The translations under genes and the position numbers were made by a program. A DNA stretch of 64,000 nt, taken from the NCBI GenBank assembly GCA_026075535.2, contig AP026546.1, forward strand, positions 10,850,001 through 10,914,000, in the 5' to 3' direction. Positions 13,305-24,758 of the stretch are shown one piece after another. The first letter of the stretch is position 1; every line of letters starts with the position of its first letter. The stretch is from Tricholoma matsutake (lineage: Eukaryota > Basidiomycota > Agaricomycetes > Agaricales > Tricholomataceae). The notes under the pieces are model-generated. The model was not told where the DNA came from and did not search any database. It saw nothing but the letters and a program-made list of their open reading frames with translations.

Positions 13305-14701
13305 TATGATATGTTAAAGGCACATAGTCATCTTGTTTTCTTACTTCTACCACATCAAGGCATAGGAAGACTTTTGCTCACTATCAAGGTATGTATTGTT
13401 TGTACTATCAGTAGCTAGATACCCTGATTATACTTTTTCTTCCAAAACCATGCCAATCTGTGTTGCTATTCTCCACACATTCACATTTGAATCCATCTCC
13501 ATGGCCTTTTTGGTGCGCTTACCCATTCTTTGGGCAATTTATCAACATCTCATCTTGATTACTGCCCATATTGATGATCTGAGATGCTATGCTTGGGTCA
13601 TATGGTATGCTACTTCAATCTTCTGCTCCTTTGTTGACTGTTGATTCTTTCACAAGTCATGACCTTCATCGCTCACTGCACGGATCTTATTGGGCCATGC
13701 ATTGCCATCACTGGACAGTTTGTGCTTTCCATGGTGGGCACTCTTTTTTTACACTGCACATATATCCGGGGTTATGGCCAGAGGTGTATCCCAATGGCAG
13801 ATGGTATTGGGCAACAAGATACCTTGGTTCAACAGAATATGCACCTATCCTCTGAGGTGAGTCTGCCTTTACTTCCACAACTTGCTGATTTGGAATCTGA
13901 CTTCCCGTTTTCATAGCCACTAAACAAGTTGTATTGCATTTGAATAGTATAGATTTGTTGTAAACCCTCCTAGTAGTTCACATTGAACCTTTCTTTGAAA
14001 GATAGATAGCCAACTTAAGTGCTCCACTACATTTCTGTGCTTTTGTTCACTAATCAATCAAATTTCAGATTGAAACCCAGGACACTGCCATACAATGTCA
14101 TCTTGCCAAACTCACCAAGGCCTTTTATCATAAATTGAGTTCACTGCTGACAATCTTCTAGATTGGTGTGGTCCAGATGAGCAGATGTACTGCACTTTAC
14201 AAACACCACTACCACTTCATGGACAGGCTGATACAAGGCCTCCCCATTCTCAGTAAGCATAAATTTTATGCCGCCTTATGTCCCTCACTGCAGCATTGAA
14301 TTTTCTATGTTCTAGGCCAGCCACTTTTATTGTGGATTGGCTAATGTGCATACCTTCTCATAGTGAACAAATTAACAAGATGTTTGCTTGGAGTCTTTCT
14401 CGTATAGGATGTATTCTTATTTCCTCTCATGATCTTTCAATGACATGGACAATGATGACAGGAATGATAGGAAGAATTAGGACCAGGAAATGCAGGGAGG
14501 AGCACAACAACAATGCAGACCCAGCACCCATCCCCACCACTATGAGCTACTGCTTGCAGGGTGGACTACAGTTGCTATGGATGATGACAACAATGACACA
14601 AGGAAAACGAAACTGAGCAATGATGAGGGGATGACCAGGGATGACCAGGGTGGCAAGGCCAGAACAAGCAGCTCAACAGACCCCACAATGATGGGGATGG
14701 T
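13305..14701. other. No gene recognised
   Basis: Short frames on the plus strand (13,396-13,916, 14,278-14,891) have no recognisable domains; the last of them runs into the LTR that begins at 14,702. Nothing else is supported. Confidence 0.4.
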
Positions 14702-15126
14702 TGTAAGGGGACTAGGGGGGTGCCCTGTGTGTTTCTCCTATTTTTTATGTTCATCCTATATTTTTCCTCACTTCATATCCTTCTATTCTTCATTTTCTAT
14801 GATTTTTCCGGATTTTATTACTAATTTTCCCTTTCTATCATGTTTGTACATGTTGACACTTTTATATTTAGAGGTGGAGTACCCCTTCTGACACCTACCC
14901 CTTGGTATGATGTCATTCGGTGGCCTTGATCCGCCTATCTCCGCCTCTTCTATTTTTAGGTTATATTTGATTTTTGTTGTCTTCACATATACTGGGAATC
15001 AGCAAAGGGATCCTTAGAGTTTTCTCTTCAGATTTCCCTTTGCTAGGTGTGTCCCCAATCCCTGTATTATGTAGTATAATTTTAACTTCAGATTTCCCTT
15101 TGCTAGAGGCTTAGGTTGCCCTTATA
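14702..15126 (+). mobile_element. Solo LTR, chromovirus family 2, with ATGGT target duplication
   Basis: The 425-bp segment starts TGTAAGGGGACTAGG and ends GCCCTTATA (ancestral end probably CCTTACA). It is flanked by ATGGT at 14,697-14,701 and 15,127-15,131. It aligns along its whole length with the LTR at 60,095-60,509, which ends a chromovirus fragment. It contains two copies of a GATTTCCCTTTGCTAG motif and a T-rich interior. No internal domain lies beside it, so it is the product of recombination between two LTRs. Confidence 0.93.
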
Positions 15127-15131
15127 ATGGT

Positions 15132-15753
15132 TATGACACAGGGCAATAAGTACTGCAAAAACAATGAGGCTGATGACTACCAAAACTAGGACAGGGACCA
15201 GGCAACAATGTGGAGAACCAGGATGACAACAACAATAAAGAAAGTGGAATGAACAACAAACAATGAGGGGAAATGAGCAGGGCAAATAACTCACATTCTT
15301 TGCAAGGGAGGTTTCTATCACTCATTATTTTGTAGTCCCTCACTGCATGTGAGGGTGGTTAGTTATGTTATCTCAATGAAAATCCCCAACATTTGTATCA
15401 TCCCCCCTAATAAACAAAAATGAAAAACACTCTAGGATTCTCATTGCTGCATTGTTTACTATACTACTGGAACATTATATTTAATTTTGTATATTATTAT
15501 ATTTCCATCAACCATAATATGGCAGTATTAGGTTCAAGTTAACCACAGGCATAATACCCCTATATGATACTTTTTCAAATGAGCAAGTGTGTCTGGCCTG
15601 TTTACTGATTATAATGTCTATCTGGTTATATCAACATACACTCAATTCCAGGAGGGATCAGAACCATAAGAACTGGGGCAGATTTCAACCCTTGGCCAAT
15701 CCTCAATTGAAAGCATTCTGAGAGCTCCTCACACAACATTGCCTTTCATCTCA
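15132..15753. other. No gene recognised
   Basis: AT-rich sequence with only short frames. Nothing beyond low-complexity patches was seen. Confidence 0.4.
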
Positions 15754-15945
15754 GGAGTAGAATGCAGTGAATGGATGGATGAGCAAGAGAATGACTTTCA
15801 CTGTGACCTATCAGATTACTTTTTGTCCTTGGAGCCACATCCATTTGTTTTGTGAATTCACATTTCACTGCATGATATCTGATGAATTCCATGACAAGAT
15901 GTCCATTCTGGTAAATTACATCACAATGGTCCTAGATTGAAGTAA
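15754..15945 (+). pseudogene. Partial copy of the ORF at 33,316-33,702
   Basis: The segment repeats 33,503-33,702, including the FISGVE and MDEQENDFHCDLSDYF blocks, but carries stops after PHPFVL and lacks the zinc-knuckle-like N-terminus. It lies immediately upstream of a copy (16,030-17,420) of the sequence at 35,930-37,790, so order is kept between the two loci. Confidence 0.75.
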
Positions 15946-16029
15946 GCCTCGGCTGTCTCCTTCATCTACCCAAGAATTATGGTGCTGATTACTTGGCGGC
16001 CAAAAGAGGCAGCAGTCTTCAAAGGTTGC

Positions 16030-17420
16030 CTTCTAAAACAAGGATGTCACTGATTTGTTGTGTCTGATTGATGACATCACTGAATTGTCAGAAATCCTTA
16101 CACAGAAGAAAGATCAGGGAGGGATTGAAATAATGAAATGACAGAATCCAGGGTCTGCAACTCAGCGAGAGGAGCAGGATGGAACACTTCTAAAGTGCAA
16201 TTCTGACTTTGGTATCAACATCCTGTCGATAACATGAATCAATCAACAAAAATCATTGGAGGGACCATAAGATCAAAAACATAAAGCAGTGGTCAGGATC
16301 TTGAAAACTTCACAGTAGTAGGAATATCCAGTGGATGAAGGTATTGCAGCCCTAGCAAAGTGTGAAAAAAGACAAAGAGCTTGAAAGACAAGCTCATGTC
16401 ATAACACATTTCCATTTTTGATGCTGACAGTTGAGTGCCAAGGGTTGCTAAGAAGAAAATCAATGAGAAAGGTGCACTCGTCCTCCTGTACCTGCCTGAG
16501 AGACACCTCCAGTAGCTGACATTGGAAGAAAAAGCACAATGGGGTGTGTCAAGGAATGGATGAGAAGGTGTGATTGAGAAAGCTCCCAATGTCATTGAAT
16601 AGATGCCACAGAATGTTGAGAGCACGGTGATTGGTCAAGGCACAAGACAAACACATGATGGAAGAGAGGAAGAGAGTGATGGCAAAAATGTTCATATGAT
16701 TGTGATTTCCATAATGTCTCCCTCAAAAACTAGATGGATTGACCAATGCAGAGAAGCATGAGATCAGCCACATCCTGAAAAAGCAATGACTACAAGTGGG
16801 TGGTAGGCAAAGAAGTGTGAGCGGTGAATATACCTTAATTTGAATAGTCCACCCAGCAAAATGACCAGGTGGCAAAGTTAGATGGGCGACAAGCATATGT
16901 ACCCAAACAGATGCTCAGCTCATTCATGTGACATGAAAAGAGAAGCTGAGCCTTGCAAGAGCTTGTGCAGGACTAATGAAGGGAAATTTGGCAGCATCCT
17001 GAGATGCACAATGAAATTGAGCCTCATTCATTTAGCATGAAACACCCTGCAAGGCATATAGAGGACATCACTGCTGAGCCTTGCAAGAGCTTGCACAAGA
17101 CTAGCAAAAGGGAATTTGGCAGCATCCTGAGATGTGCAAGTAAAATCAAGCCTCATTGTATCACTAGACAATCATGGGTTCAGATTACAGTCATCACACA
17201 ATATCATTAGCACTCAATCCTTAGGAAGACTTATGATGTTCACTGGAACAGTAGACATCAAGAAGAGTGCATGTGAACGTTTGAAGCCAAGTTTCATCCT
17301 ATATAACCTGCAGAGAGGTCTCTCCTATGGTTCTTGGGGTGAAAACCTGATTCTCAACATTGAAGAGTGGTGATGGACACAGCATTACATAACATGCCTA
17401 ACAACAATTAACAAGTACTA
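16030..17420 (+). repeat. Third copy of the inverted-arm repeat (same orientation as the left arm)
   Basis: The sequence parallels 35,930-37,790. Shared words include GATGACATCACTG, GCAGGATGGAACACTTCTAA, AAAATCATTGG, GCAGTGGTCAGGAT, the ~180-bp repeat units at 16,840-17,170, and the downstream GTTTGAAGCCAAGTTTCATC block. It is shorter than the arm, with about 1.8 repeat units instead of about 3.7. The right boundary lies about 50 bp from the truncated 3' end of the Copia fragment. Confidence 0.8.
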
Positions 17421-17469
17421 GTAAAAGACACCTCCAAGTCTCACAAAACCATCAATGCAAAGCCTTCCT

Positions 17470-18345
17470 CCATCTGACGTGTTACATTATGGCATGGCTG
17501 CCTTCATTTTTGAGAGGGTGCACAGTTTTTCTGCAGAAGGGTTTAGCGGGAGCTGATGCATTCACAAAGAGTAGAACATAGTACATATGGCTCTGAAGTC
17601 CATGCACATAGAATAACTTGTGTGATCCAGGACAGTGTGGACATGATAGAGTAGGGCTAGCCTTCCTTTTTTGTGGCTGCTGGGATTCTAAATTGCTAGA
17701 GGACAGTCACTTTTGCATATCAGATGGAAAAGTTCCTGGAATAAGGACTCTATGCACACTATCTTCTGACAAGTGTCGGAGAGAGCCATATATTCAGCTT
17801 CTGTGGATGACAGTGCTACAGTTTTTTGTAAACAGGACTGCCAGCACACAATGCCACTCACTAGAGTAGCAAAGTAACTCATTGTAGATCGGTGCTTGAC
17901 AGTGTCAGCTGCCCAATCAGAATCTGTGAAGGCCTGTAGCCCTTCAGATTTCTCTCCATTGTAGACAATATTTTATTTCTGGGTTCCCACCAGATAGTGC
18001 ATGATGTGCATCACTTTGTCTAGATGTTCTTGGCTAGGATTAGCCAAGAATTGCAACATCTTGATTACTGCATAAGCAATATCTGGTCGCATTCCAAGCA
18101 TCAGATACAATAAAGATCCAATCACAGACTGATATTTTGATCTAAGTGCCATGTTTGGCATTGCTGTGTTTTCCAATGGTTTGTAACCAGTCAGGAGCGG
18201 AGTGGGGGCAACTTGGGCATTTGTCATCTCGAACCTCTTGAGCACTTTGGAAAGATATTTGGTTTGATCAAGTTTGACTTTATTTGCAGTCTGGGTGATG
18301 CGCATGCCTAAGAATTCCATAGCTTTTTCAGTACTATGGCACTCC
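17470..18345 (-). pseudogene. Copia polyprotein 3' end: end of RT and RNase H
   Basis: Frame 17,973-18,320 carries MEFLGMRITQ, GSLLYLMLGMRPDIAYAV and HLDKVMHIMHYLVGT, the conserved segment between RT and RNase H of Ty1/Copia. Frame 17,688-17,882 carries the RNase H block VALSSTEAEYMALSD. A final shifted segment near 17,480-17,600 reads like the polyprotein tail. Frame changes and stops make it inactive. The catalytic RT core and a 3' LTR are missing. Same strand and family type as the gag-to-integrase part at 27,655-30,233, so probably the other half of the same element. Confidence 0.85.
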
Positions 18346-18450
18346 CAATGCTTTACATCAGGAAAAATGCTTTTGTCCCCAGGGTGTCCTGAGTTACCCT
18401 AGGATGCCTTGGGACATGCCAGGGCATCCAAGGCAATTGTCTACCCTGGG
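18345..18450 (+). repeat. Candidate inverted end (left) of a segment interrupting Copia
   Basis: ACATCAGGAAAA followed by CTTTTG and a CCCTAGGATGCCTTGGGACATGCC-type stretch is matched, inverted and imperfectly, by 27,540-27,664. It begins exactly where the Copia coding sequence stops. No target duplication was found. Confidence 0.4.
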
Positions 18451-18599
18451 AACTCTGTAGGTAAAGTGCCATTATTTGCCAGTCTTCAGGGTAGTGAATT
18501 TTGGTCCAAAGTGCTCCAGGGCATCTCAGGAATGCATGATTCATATGCTTCCTGGATAGCCTCTGACACTTGAGCAAAGGCCTGCCCTAAAGATGTCAC

Positions 18600-19100
18600 T
18601 AACATCATTACAAATTTCTTTACCAACTTCATTATAATTGTTACAAATATGTTACTAACTTCAATACAAACCATTACTACTTATGAACTTGACGAGTTCT
18701 TTGTCAGTCACTACAGGACTTGAAAAAATCCAGGAGTGTAAGTCATAATAGCTTGTTAATACACAGACAGAATTAGGCTGCAAATATAACATTAATTGAA
18801 ACTGTAAATGCATTGACTAACAAAGGACTTACAAATTAGTGTAGTGCAGTAGCAGCTTGTTGATGCAGCTACTAATATTATTATATTAGACTATAAGTAT
18901 AGCATAAAGGGGGTCCATGAGTAATAGTTTGTATTGAACAGGTTTGTAACTGACCTGTTCATAATAGTTCCTATTGAAGTTGGTAATTGCTTGTAATAGT
19001 TTGCATTGAAGTCGGTATAAACTGTTTATGATAGTTTGGTTTGTATTGAGGCAGTTAGTAATTGTTTGTATTGAAGTCAGTAAACAAGTTTATAGTGCAG
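18600..19100 (-). repeat. TTACTAACTTCATTACAAA-type minisatellite, inverted partner
   Basis: Degenerate words such as GTTTGTATTGAAGTCAGTAA and TAATAGTTTGCATTGAAG are the reverse complement of the array at 19,330-19,945, so the two arrays form a loose inverted pair around about 230 bp. Strand given relative to that array. Confidence 0.55.
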
Positions 19101-19329
19101 TAGTTGAAGCTTGTTGATACCATTAGCCTGTAAATATGACATTTGTTACCCACTGTCAACACATTAACTAACAAAAGACTTACAAAATAACAAGTAGTAA
19201 AGGGGAAGTCATTACTTCTCTTGTAGAAGGCAAGGGGTTTTGTTTGGTTGTGTTGTGGCCAGAAACCATGAGGCATGAAACTAGGTGTCCACTATATTGT
19301 GTCAGGCTTTTTTCATGCACAAAGTCCCA

Positions 19330-19945
19330 ACTACAAAGATTGTTACTGACTTCATTACAAAAGTGTTACTGAATTCATTGCAAATGGTAATTGACCTGTT
19401 ACTGACCTCATTACCAATTTTTTACTTACTTCATTACAAACTGTAATTGACTTGTTACTAACCTCATTACAATTATTTACTTACATCATTACAAACTGTT
19501 ATTGACTTGTTACTCAACCTCATTACAATTGCTTACTTACTTCATTACTGACTTCATTACAAAAGTGTTACTGAATTCATTGCAAATGGTAATTGACCTG
19601 TTACTAACCTCATTACCAATTGTTTACTTACTTCATTACAAACTGTAATTGACTTGTTACTAACCTCATTACAATTATTTACTTACTTCATTACAAACTG
19701 TTATTGACTTGTTACCAACCTCATTACAATTATTTACTTACTTCATTACAAACTGTTATTGACTTGTTACTAATCTCATTACAATTATTTACTTATGTCA
19801 TTACAAACTGTTCTTGACTTGTTACTCACCTCATTACAATTGCTTACTTACTTCATTACAAACTGTTATTGACCTGTTACTAACCTCATTACAAATTGTT
19901 TACTTCATTACAATTGTTTACTTACTTCATTACTATTGTTGGCAT
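19330..19945 (+). repeat. AT-rich minisatellite, unit ~55 bp
   Basis: About ten near-copies of a ~55-bp unit with CATTACAAACTG, TTATTGACTTGTTACTAAC, CTCATTACAATT and TTTACTTACTT in fixed order. A longer stretch (19,340-19,490) is itself repeated at 19,545-19,690, so the array grew by higher-order duplication. No coding sense. Confidence 0.9.
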
Positions 19946-20177
19946 ACTAGGTTTTTGGGTCTTTACAACTTATCTACTGAGTTTGAGTTATTAGGGTTTA
20001 TATGTTCTTTGGTATGTACAAAATAACTACAAAAGACAAACTAATATGTACAGAAAGTTCCTGGGGCCTCCTCATCATCCATGTTGTCTCATCCCCATCA
20101 TCCTGTCATCCCCATTGTCTCAGTTGTGGGTGTATTGTGTCAGCACATGTCTCTGTCAGTAGTATACTTCCTAAACA

Positions 20178-20246
20178 TAAACAAAATAGATTATTAAACA
20201 AAATAGATTATTAAACAAAATAGATTATTAAACAAAATAGATTATT
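20178..20246 (+). repeat. 17-bp tandem repeat, about four copies
   Basis: The unit AAACAAAATAGATTATT is repeated about four times with almost no divergence. It lies about 180 bp left of the Gypsy insertion. Confidence 0.9.
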
Positions 20247-20428
20247 TAGTTGAAAAGAACAAGGAACAGAGAAAAGAACTTACCTAGGGCCCAAATGATG
20301 CAATTGTCATTTGGGCCTGCATTGCACCCAAGAGGGTTTGTTGGCGGCCATTAGTGGCTCTTGCTGGCATGGGAATGTGCATGGGAGTCTCGCAGTGGTG
20401 GATGTTGATGGAGTGGAAAGGTGGTACT

Positions 20429-20828
20429 TGTTAGGGTGACACCCACTATCTGCTAGCTAAGACCATGCAGGTTCTCTCTACAAGAAGGGGGCAGGATCCG
20501 CACACATGATGGGGAATCGATGGTTTTGATGCGAGGGGTTATTAATAGGTAAGTTTGTTGAGATAGGCCTTTCACACTGAAAACGTAGGTGGAATACCTA
20601 AGAGAACACAACTGGGGTCCCCTAGGCATATATTTAGGGTTTATATACTATGTTACATATATTGTACATTGTTGTTACCGATGCACTCGTACATGCGCGT
20701 ACATTTTGATGCATGCAAAATAAAATTCTCATGCTATCAAAATGTAGTGTCATTTGGCGTCATGTAGCGTAATTCGACATAATAAAATAAAATGAAAGGT
20801 TATTAGGTAATGGGGTGGTTTCCTAACA
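20429..20828 (-). repeat. 3' LTR of Gypsy chromovirus family 1
   Basis: 400 bp, TG..CA ends. In element sense it holds a TATATAAA box (plus-strand 20,641-20,648) about 33 nt before the self-primer sequence (20,604-20,614). By hand alignment it differs from the 5' LTR at 22 positions, 20 of them transitions at sites that were CpG in a common ancestor. Confidence 0.97.
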
Positions 20829-20843
20829 TTACCCCCCTTTTAT
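20829..20843 (-). promoter_or_regulatory. Polypurine tract of the Gypsy element
   Basis: In element sense, ATAAAAGGGGGGTAA lies directly before the 3' LTR TGTTAGG. It would prime plus-strand DNA synthesis. The stop codon of the polyprotein overlaps its start. Confidence 0.85.
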
Positions 20844-21358
20844 GCCTCGACTTCCAGGCGAGAAAATATTATGTTTGTCCCCTCTGTGAAATTTTGGTAA
20901 GGCCGGAATTTCACCCCCTCATACACCATTCTCGCAATGCGACGCGGAGCATTTGGATTACGTTTAAAGAATTGGGCGATCACATTATGCGCTCGCTTAC
21001 AATTCTCTTTGGGTTCCCACGAATTATTTTCGTGGGTATAGTTTTTCCACTTTATTCAGAACTCCAATTTGTTCCGTTGAAGACGTGAGGCTAGAATTTC
21101 TTCAACTATGTATTCTGGAGCACCTTCTACTATTATCGGAGGTTGCGGAGTAGTTTGTTGGCCAGGAATAGTGGGTGGACGGTAAGGGCGTAGGCAGGAT
21201 ACATTAATCTCGGGATCAATCTTAAATGATTGGGGTAATTTTAGCACTACTGCATTAGGCAAGATCACTTTAGAGATCGCATATGGGCCAACTTGTTTCT
21301 CCGTAAGTTTCTTTGAAGTGAAGGTTGTGGAATATTCAGGTCCTTGGTACTTAGCCAT
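20840..21358 (-). pseudogene. Integrase C-terminus and chromodomain of the Gypsy element
   Basis: The frame begins near 21,358 with the GPY-type segment (VGPYAISKVILPN), followed by a SCLRPYRPP linker and VEEILASR. After one in-frame TGA at 21,056-21,058 it continues with IKWKNYTHENNSWEP, the chromodomain core with its conserved Trp-Lys, Tyr and Ser-Trp-Glu-Pro residues, and ends at TAA 20,840-20,842. Chromodomains of this class read histone marks and steer integration into heterochromatin. The frame differs from that of the integrase core, so a frameshift separates them around 21,330. Confidence 0.88.
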
Positions 21359-21393
21359 ACCAAGTCACCAACTTTGTACTCTGGAGCGCATGC

Positions 21394-22218
21394 TCAAGTA
21401 CGATCCGCGTGTCGCATCATGTCATCACATGCTTTCTTCAATGCCGCCTCTGCTTCCTCTTGTACCTTTTGCATCTTAGATACAAAATCTTCTACCGACT
21501 GTACTTTGACTTCCCTTCTGGGTTCTACTCCCATGCGAGGATGATATCCATAATTTGCGAAAAAGGGTGTCATACGAGTAGCCGAATGGAATTTGTTATT
21601 GTGGGAAAATTCGGCAATTGCCAACCATTCGGGCCAGTCGGTTTGTCGGTAGTTGACAAACATACGTAGGTACTGCTCCAACTCCTGATTCATTCTCTCT
21701 GTCTGCCCATCAGTCTGCGGGTGATATGCCGTAGATAATTTAGTTTGAATTCCCAATATGTTGTTTAGTTCTCGCATAAATGCAGAAGCAAATTGTGGTC
21801 CGCAATCAGAGATAATGGTATCGGGTAACCCATGTAACCACCATACCTGATTTAGATAGAGGCATGCCAAGCCCAATGATGAGGTTTCTGTAGTAGTAGG
21901 AATAATATGGACCTCCTTTGTAAAGCGGTCGCATACTACGAATATTGCATCGTACCCTTGAGCCTTGGGTAATCCAGTAATAAAATCCACAGATATATCT
22001 CGCCACGGCGCTTTAGGTATAGGGTTCGGCATTAATTTTCCTGCAGGTTTCTCAGGAAATTTCTTCCCCCCCATGCACGTATCACATCCATCCACATACC
22101 CCAACACATACTTTGAAATTCCGGGCCACCAATAATTTCTCATTACTAATTCCAACGTCTTCCGTCTTCCTGGGTGTCCAGCAATCAGCGTATTGTGATG
22201 TAACTGGACGATCTCCCT
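21394..22218 (-). pseudogene. Gypsy integrase
   Basis: An HHNTLIAGH..GCDTC zinc-binding segment (from about 22,215 to 22,085) precedes the catalytic core. The three acidic residues are visible in VDFITGLP, ISDCGPQF and TDGQTERMNQELE. The frame 21,394-22,155 is open for 253 codons and is preserved in the same frame as RNase H and RT. It is separated from RNase H by a TGA at 22,219-22,221 and ends at a TGA at 21,394-21,396 that interrupts the conserved stretch before the GPY segment. Confidence 0.95.
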
Positions 22219-22947
22219 TCACAAATCCTGATCCTTTGGTACATATACTTTTCCTCGAAACAACACCAACCCTTGTTCCTCAGGCCATTTGTCTCCTTTG
22301 ATATTACCTTTCTTCTCTCCCTTCAGAGCTTTCACGGCTTCCACTACTTCATCATCCATTTCTGAACATTGTCTAATTTTAGACAACATTTCCATTTCCG
22401 AGCTATCTATTAATAGATGCCCTTGACGCATAGCGCAAATGCGAAAGTATTTGGGTTTGAGTAAGGTAACATTTTTATTGTCCTCCTCCACCCCCCTTTT
22501 ATGATCAATACGTCTGGATAATGCATCTGCTTTCCTCATTAAGCTTCCCGCTTTATGGACCAAGTGAAAGTTGAAACACGATAGGAATAGTGCCCAACAT
22601 GCTTGCCGGCGATTAAGCTTTTTAGCAGACATGAAGTATTGCAGATTTTGATGATCCGTCCAGATCTCAATCTGATGCATACATCCCTCCAAATAATGCC
22701 TCCACGCCTCCAATGCTCGTATTATCCCCAACATCTCTTTGTCATGCACATCATAATTCCTCTCCACATCATTCAACCCTTTTGACAAGTATGCACAAGG
22801 ATGCCATTTGTCATCTTCGCACAGCATTGATAATACTGCTCCAGTAGCAAAATTGGATGCATCGGATTCCACTTGCAAAGGGCATGTGAAATCTACTGGG
22901 GCTAATATTGGTCCCTCCACAAACTTCCTCTTCAACTCCTCAAACAC
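22219..22947 (-). pseudogene. Gypsy RNase H
   Basis: 242 codons. Starts with FEELKRKF, then DASNFATGAVL, YLSKGLNDVERNYDVHDKEM and IWTDHQNLQYF, and ends with KADALSRR, the usual order of the RNase H and its tether-like region in Ty3/Gypsy. It removes the RNA strand after reverse transcription. A TGA at 22,987-22,989 separates it from the RT frame, otherwise they are continuous. Confidence 0.95.
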
Positions 22948-22986
22948 TGTCTGCTGCTGCTCTCCCCACCTCCTTACTACTCCCTT

Positions 22987-23676
22987 TCATGTAAGGTTAT
23001 GTAAGGGTGTGGCAATTTTAGAAAAATTGTGCACAAAGTGATGATAATAATTTGCGAGTCCCAAGAAGGCTTGAACCTCCTTGACATGGGTGGGTGCAGG
23101 CCAATCTGTGATTGCCTGTACCTTGATCGGATCCATTTTGATTCTGTCAGGGCCGATCAATAATCCTAGGAACTCGATCTCGCTTGCCCCAAACACACAC
23201 TTCTCTGGTTTCAAAAATAGATTGTTCTCCGCCAACCTCAGTAACACCTCCTGCACTATCGCCTCATGATTCTCTTCATCCTCCATGAATATCAGAATGT
23301 CGTCAATAAATATTATTACCACGCCTTTGTCTATTACGTCCTTGAAAATGTCGTTCATCATATTGTGAAAGGTCAGGGGACTAAGAGTCATCCCAAAAAA
23401 CATGACAAGCGGCTCGAAGGATCCTCGATGTGTGGCAAATGCAGCCTTCCACTCATCTCCTTTCTTTATTCGTACATTGTTATATCCCCATTGTAAATCC
23501 AATTTTGTAAAGACCTTGGCTTTTCCCACCTTATCAATTATTTCTGAGATCAATGGCAGGGGGTACACATTCTTCACTGTCCACTCATTCAGATACCTAT
23601 AATTGGTACACATCCTCTTCCTTTGGTCTTTTTTGGGCACAAAGAATATTGGTGACGTCTGCGGTGATTTCAAAGG
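22987..23676 (-). pseudogene. Gypsy reverse transcriptase
   Basis: SPIFFVPKKD, LDLQWGYNNVRIKKGDEWKAAF and the catalytic FIDDIL motif (about 23,300) are present in family order. The open frame directly follows a TGA at 23,677-23,679 where the family has an arginine (GYIRP), which fits CGA-to-TGA. Upstream, a shifted frame carries the [12 protein letters not shown] segment that links protease to RT. Confidence 0.96.
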
Positions 23677-23783
23677 TCATATGTATCCTTTGTGCAATTG
23701 CTCCTTCAGGAATGAATCCACTTCTTCTTGTTCCATCGGAGATAATGGATATACCTTCGACTTCTTCGGCACAAACCCTGGCT

Positions 23784-24758
23784 TCATCTCAATTGCATGA
23801 TCCCATGGCTTCCGCACCAGCATTCACTCAGACTCCTTCTTTGGAACACTGACAAATGTTCATGATACACTTTTGGCACCCATTCCTCCACTGGCTTCTC
23901 CACCTTCACAATATTCTTGTCCCACGACTGTCCTCCACAAACTGCTCTAAAGGTTTGCTTCTGCTCTTCTTTCTCGATCATGATCGGAACTTCCCCATTT
24001 GGCATTTCCTCATCCTCCACTTCCTCCATTGTAACAGAATACTTTCTCAGACATTCTTTCTCTTTCTTTTTCCTTTTTTCCTTCTTCATCTTCCTCCCAT
24101 ACACATTACATTCCTTAGGACAACGAGTCATTTGTACTTTCCCAGTTTTCCAATCAATTTCAGGATTATGCTTCCGTAACCACGGACATCCTATTATTAG
24201 ATTGGTTTTCCCAAGATCGCACACTTCAAATATGGCTCGCTCCTGATGCTCCTGATACTTTAGTACCATAGTCACCTCCTCCTTGATAGTTCCTCCATGA
24301 TTGACTGTTCCATCAATATTGTACACCATTATAGGTTGCACCAGCTTGCATGTGTTAATACTGTTTCTGGTAATTAAGGATCGATTAATAAATAATCCTG
24401 TAGCACCACTGTCAAGCAATGCTTCCACATCAATAGCTGCATGCATGTCCACTGTCTTCAGTCCCACAGTCAAGGTGATTTCGGGTTCTATTCGTGCAGA
24501 GCGAATAAAGAATTTAGGGGTTTTCAGAAATGACATGTGACAATTTTCTTTGTCATGTGATTCGCAACAGTTGTACTCCTCCTTGATTTCCTTTTCTGAT
24601 TTACTCTGGGTTTCCTCGGATACTAATACATTGTAACGGTTCTGGGTCACCAATGGGGAAACCTTCACTGGGACTCTTCCACAAAATTCTTCTGCCTGCC
24701 TTCCTCCGGCTTCACTTCCTCGATTGTAGCTCCCCTGATCTTTCTCTTCTGCTTGCAA
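23784..24758 (-). pseudogene. Gypsy aspartic protease region
   Basis: A 324-codon frame in the -1 register relative to gag, overlapping it by 94 bp. The protease active site is ALLDSGATGLFI (about 24,410), followed by NLIIGCPWLRKHNPEIDW. The frame then runs into a lysine/glutamate-rich linker and leaves register near 23,840, where a frameshift and a TGA occur before the RT. I see no classical slippery heptamer in the gag overlap, so programmed frameshifting is not shown; an indel would also explain it. Confidence 0.9.

Noticed and set aside
17380..17470. 3' LTR of the Copia element
   Set aside because: No sequence resembling 30,483-30,756 occurs after the polyprotein end; the arm-repeat copy begins there instead, so the 3' end is truncated.
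23856..24246. Plus-strand ORFs opposite the Gypsy protease
   Set aside because: Shadows of the minus-strand coding sequence; low-complexity Phe/Leu/Ser translations.
24665..24758. Programmed -1 frameshift between gag and protease
   Set aside because: The overlap is in the right register, but the AGAATTTTG site is not a classical slippery heptamer, and the element has other clear frameshift lesions.
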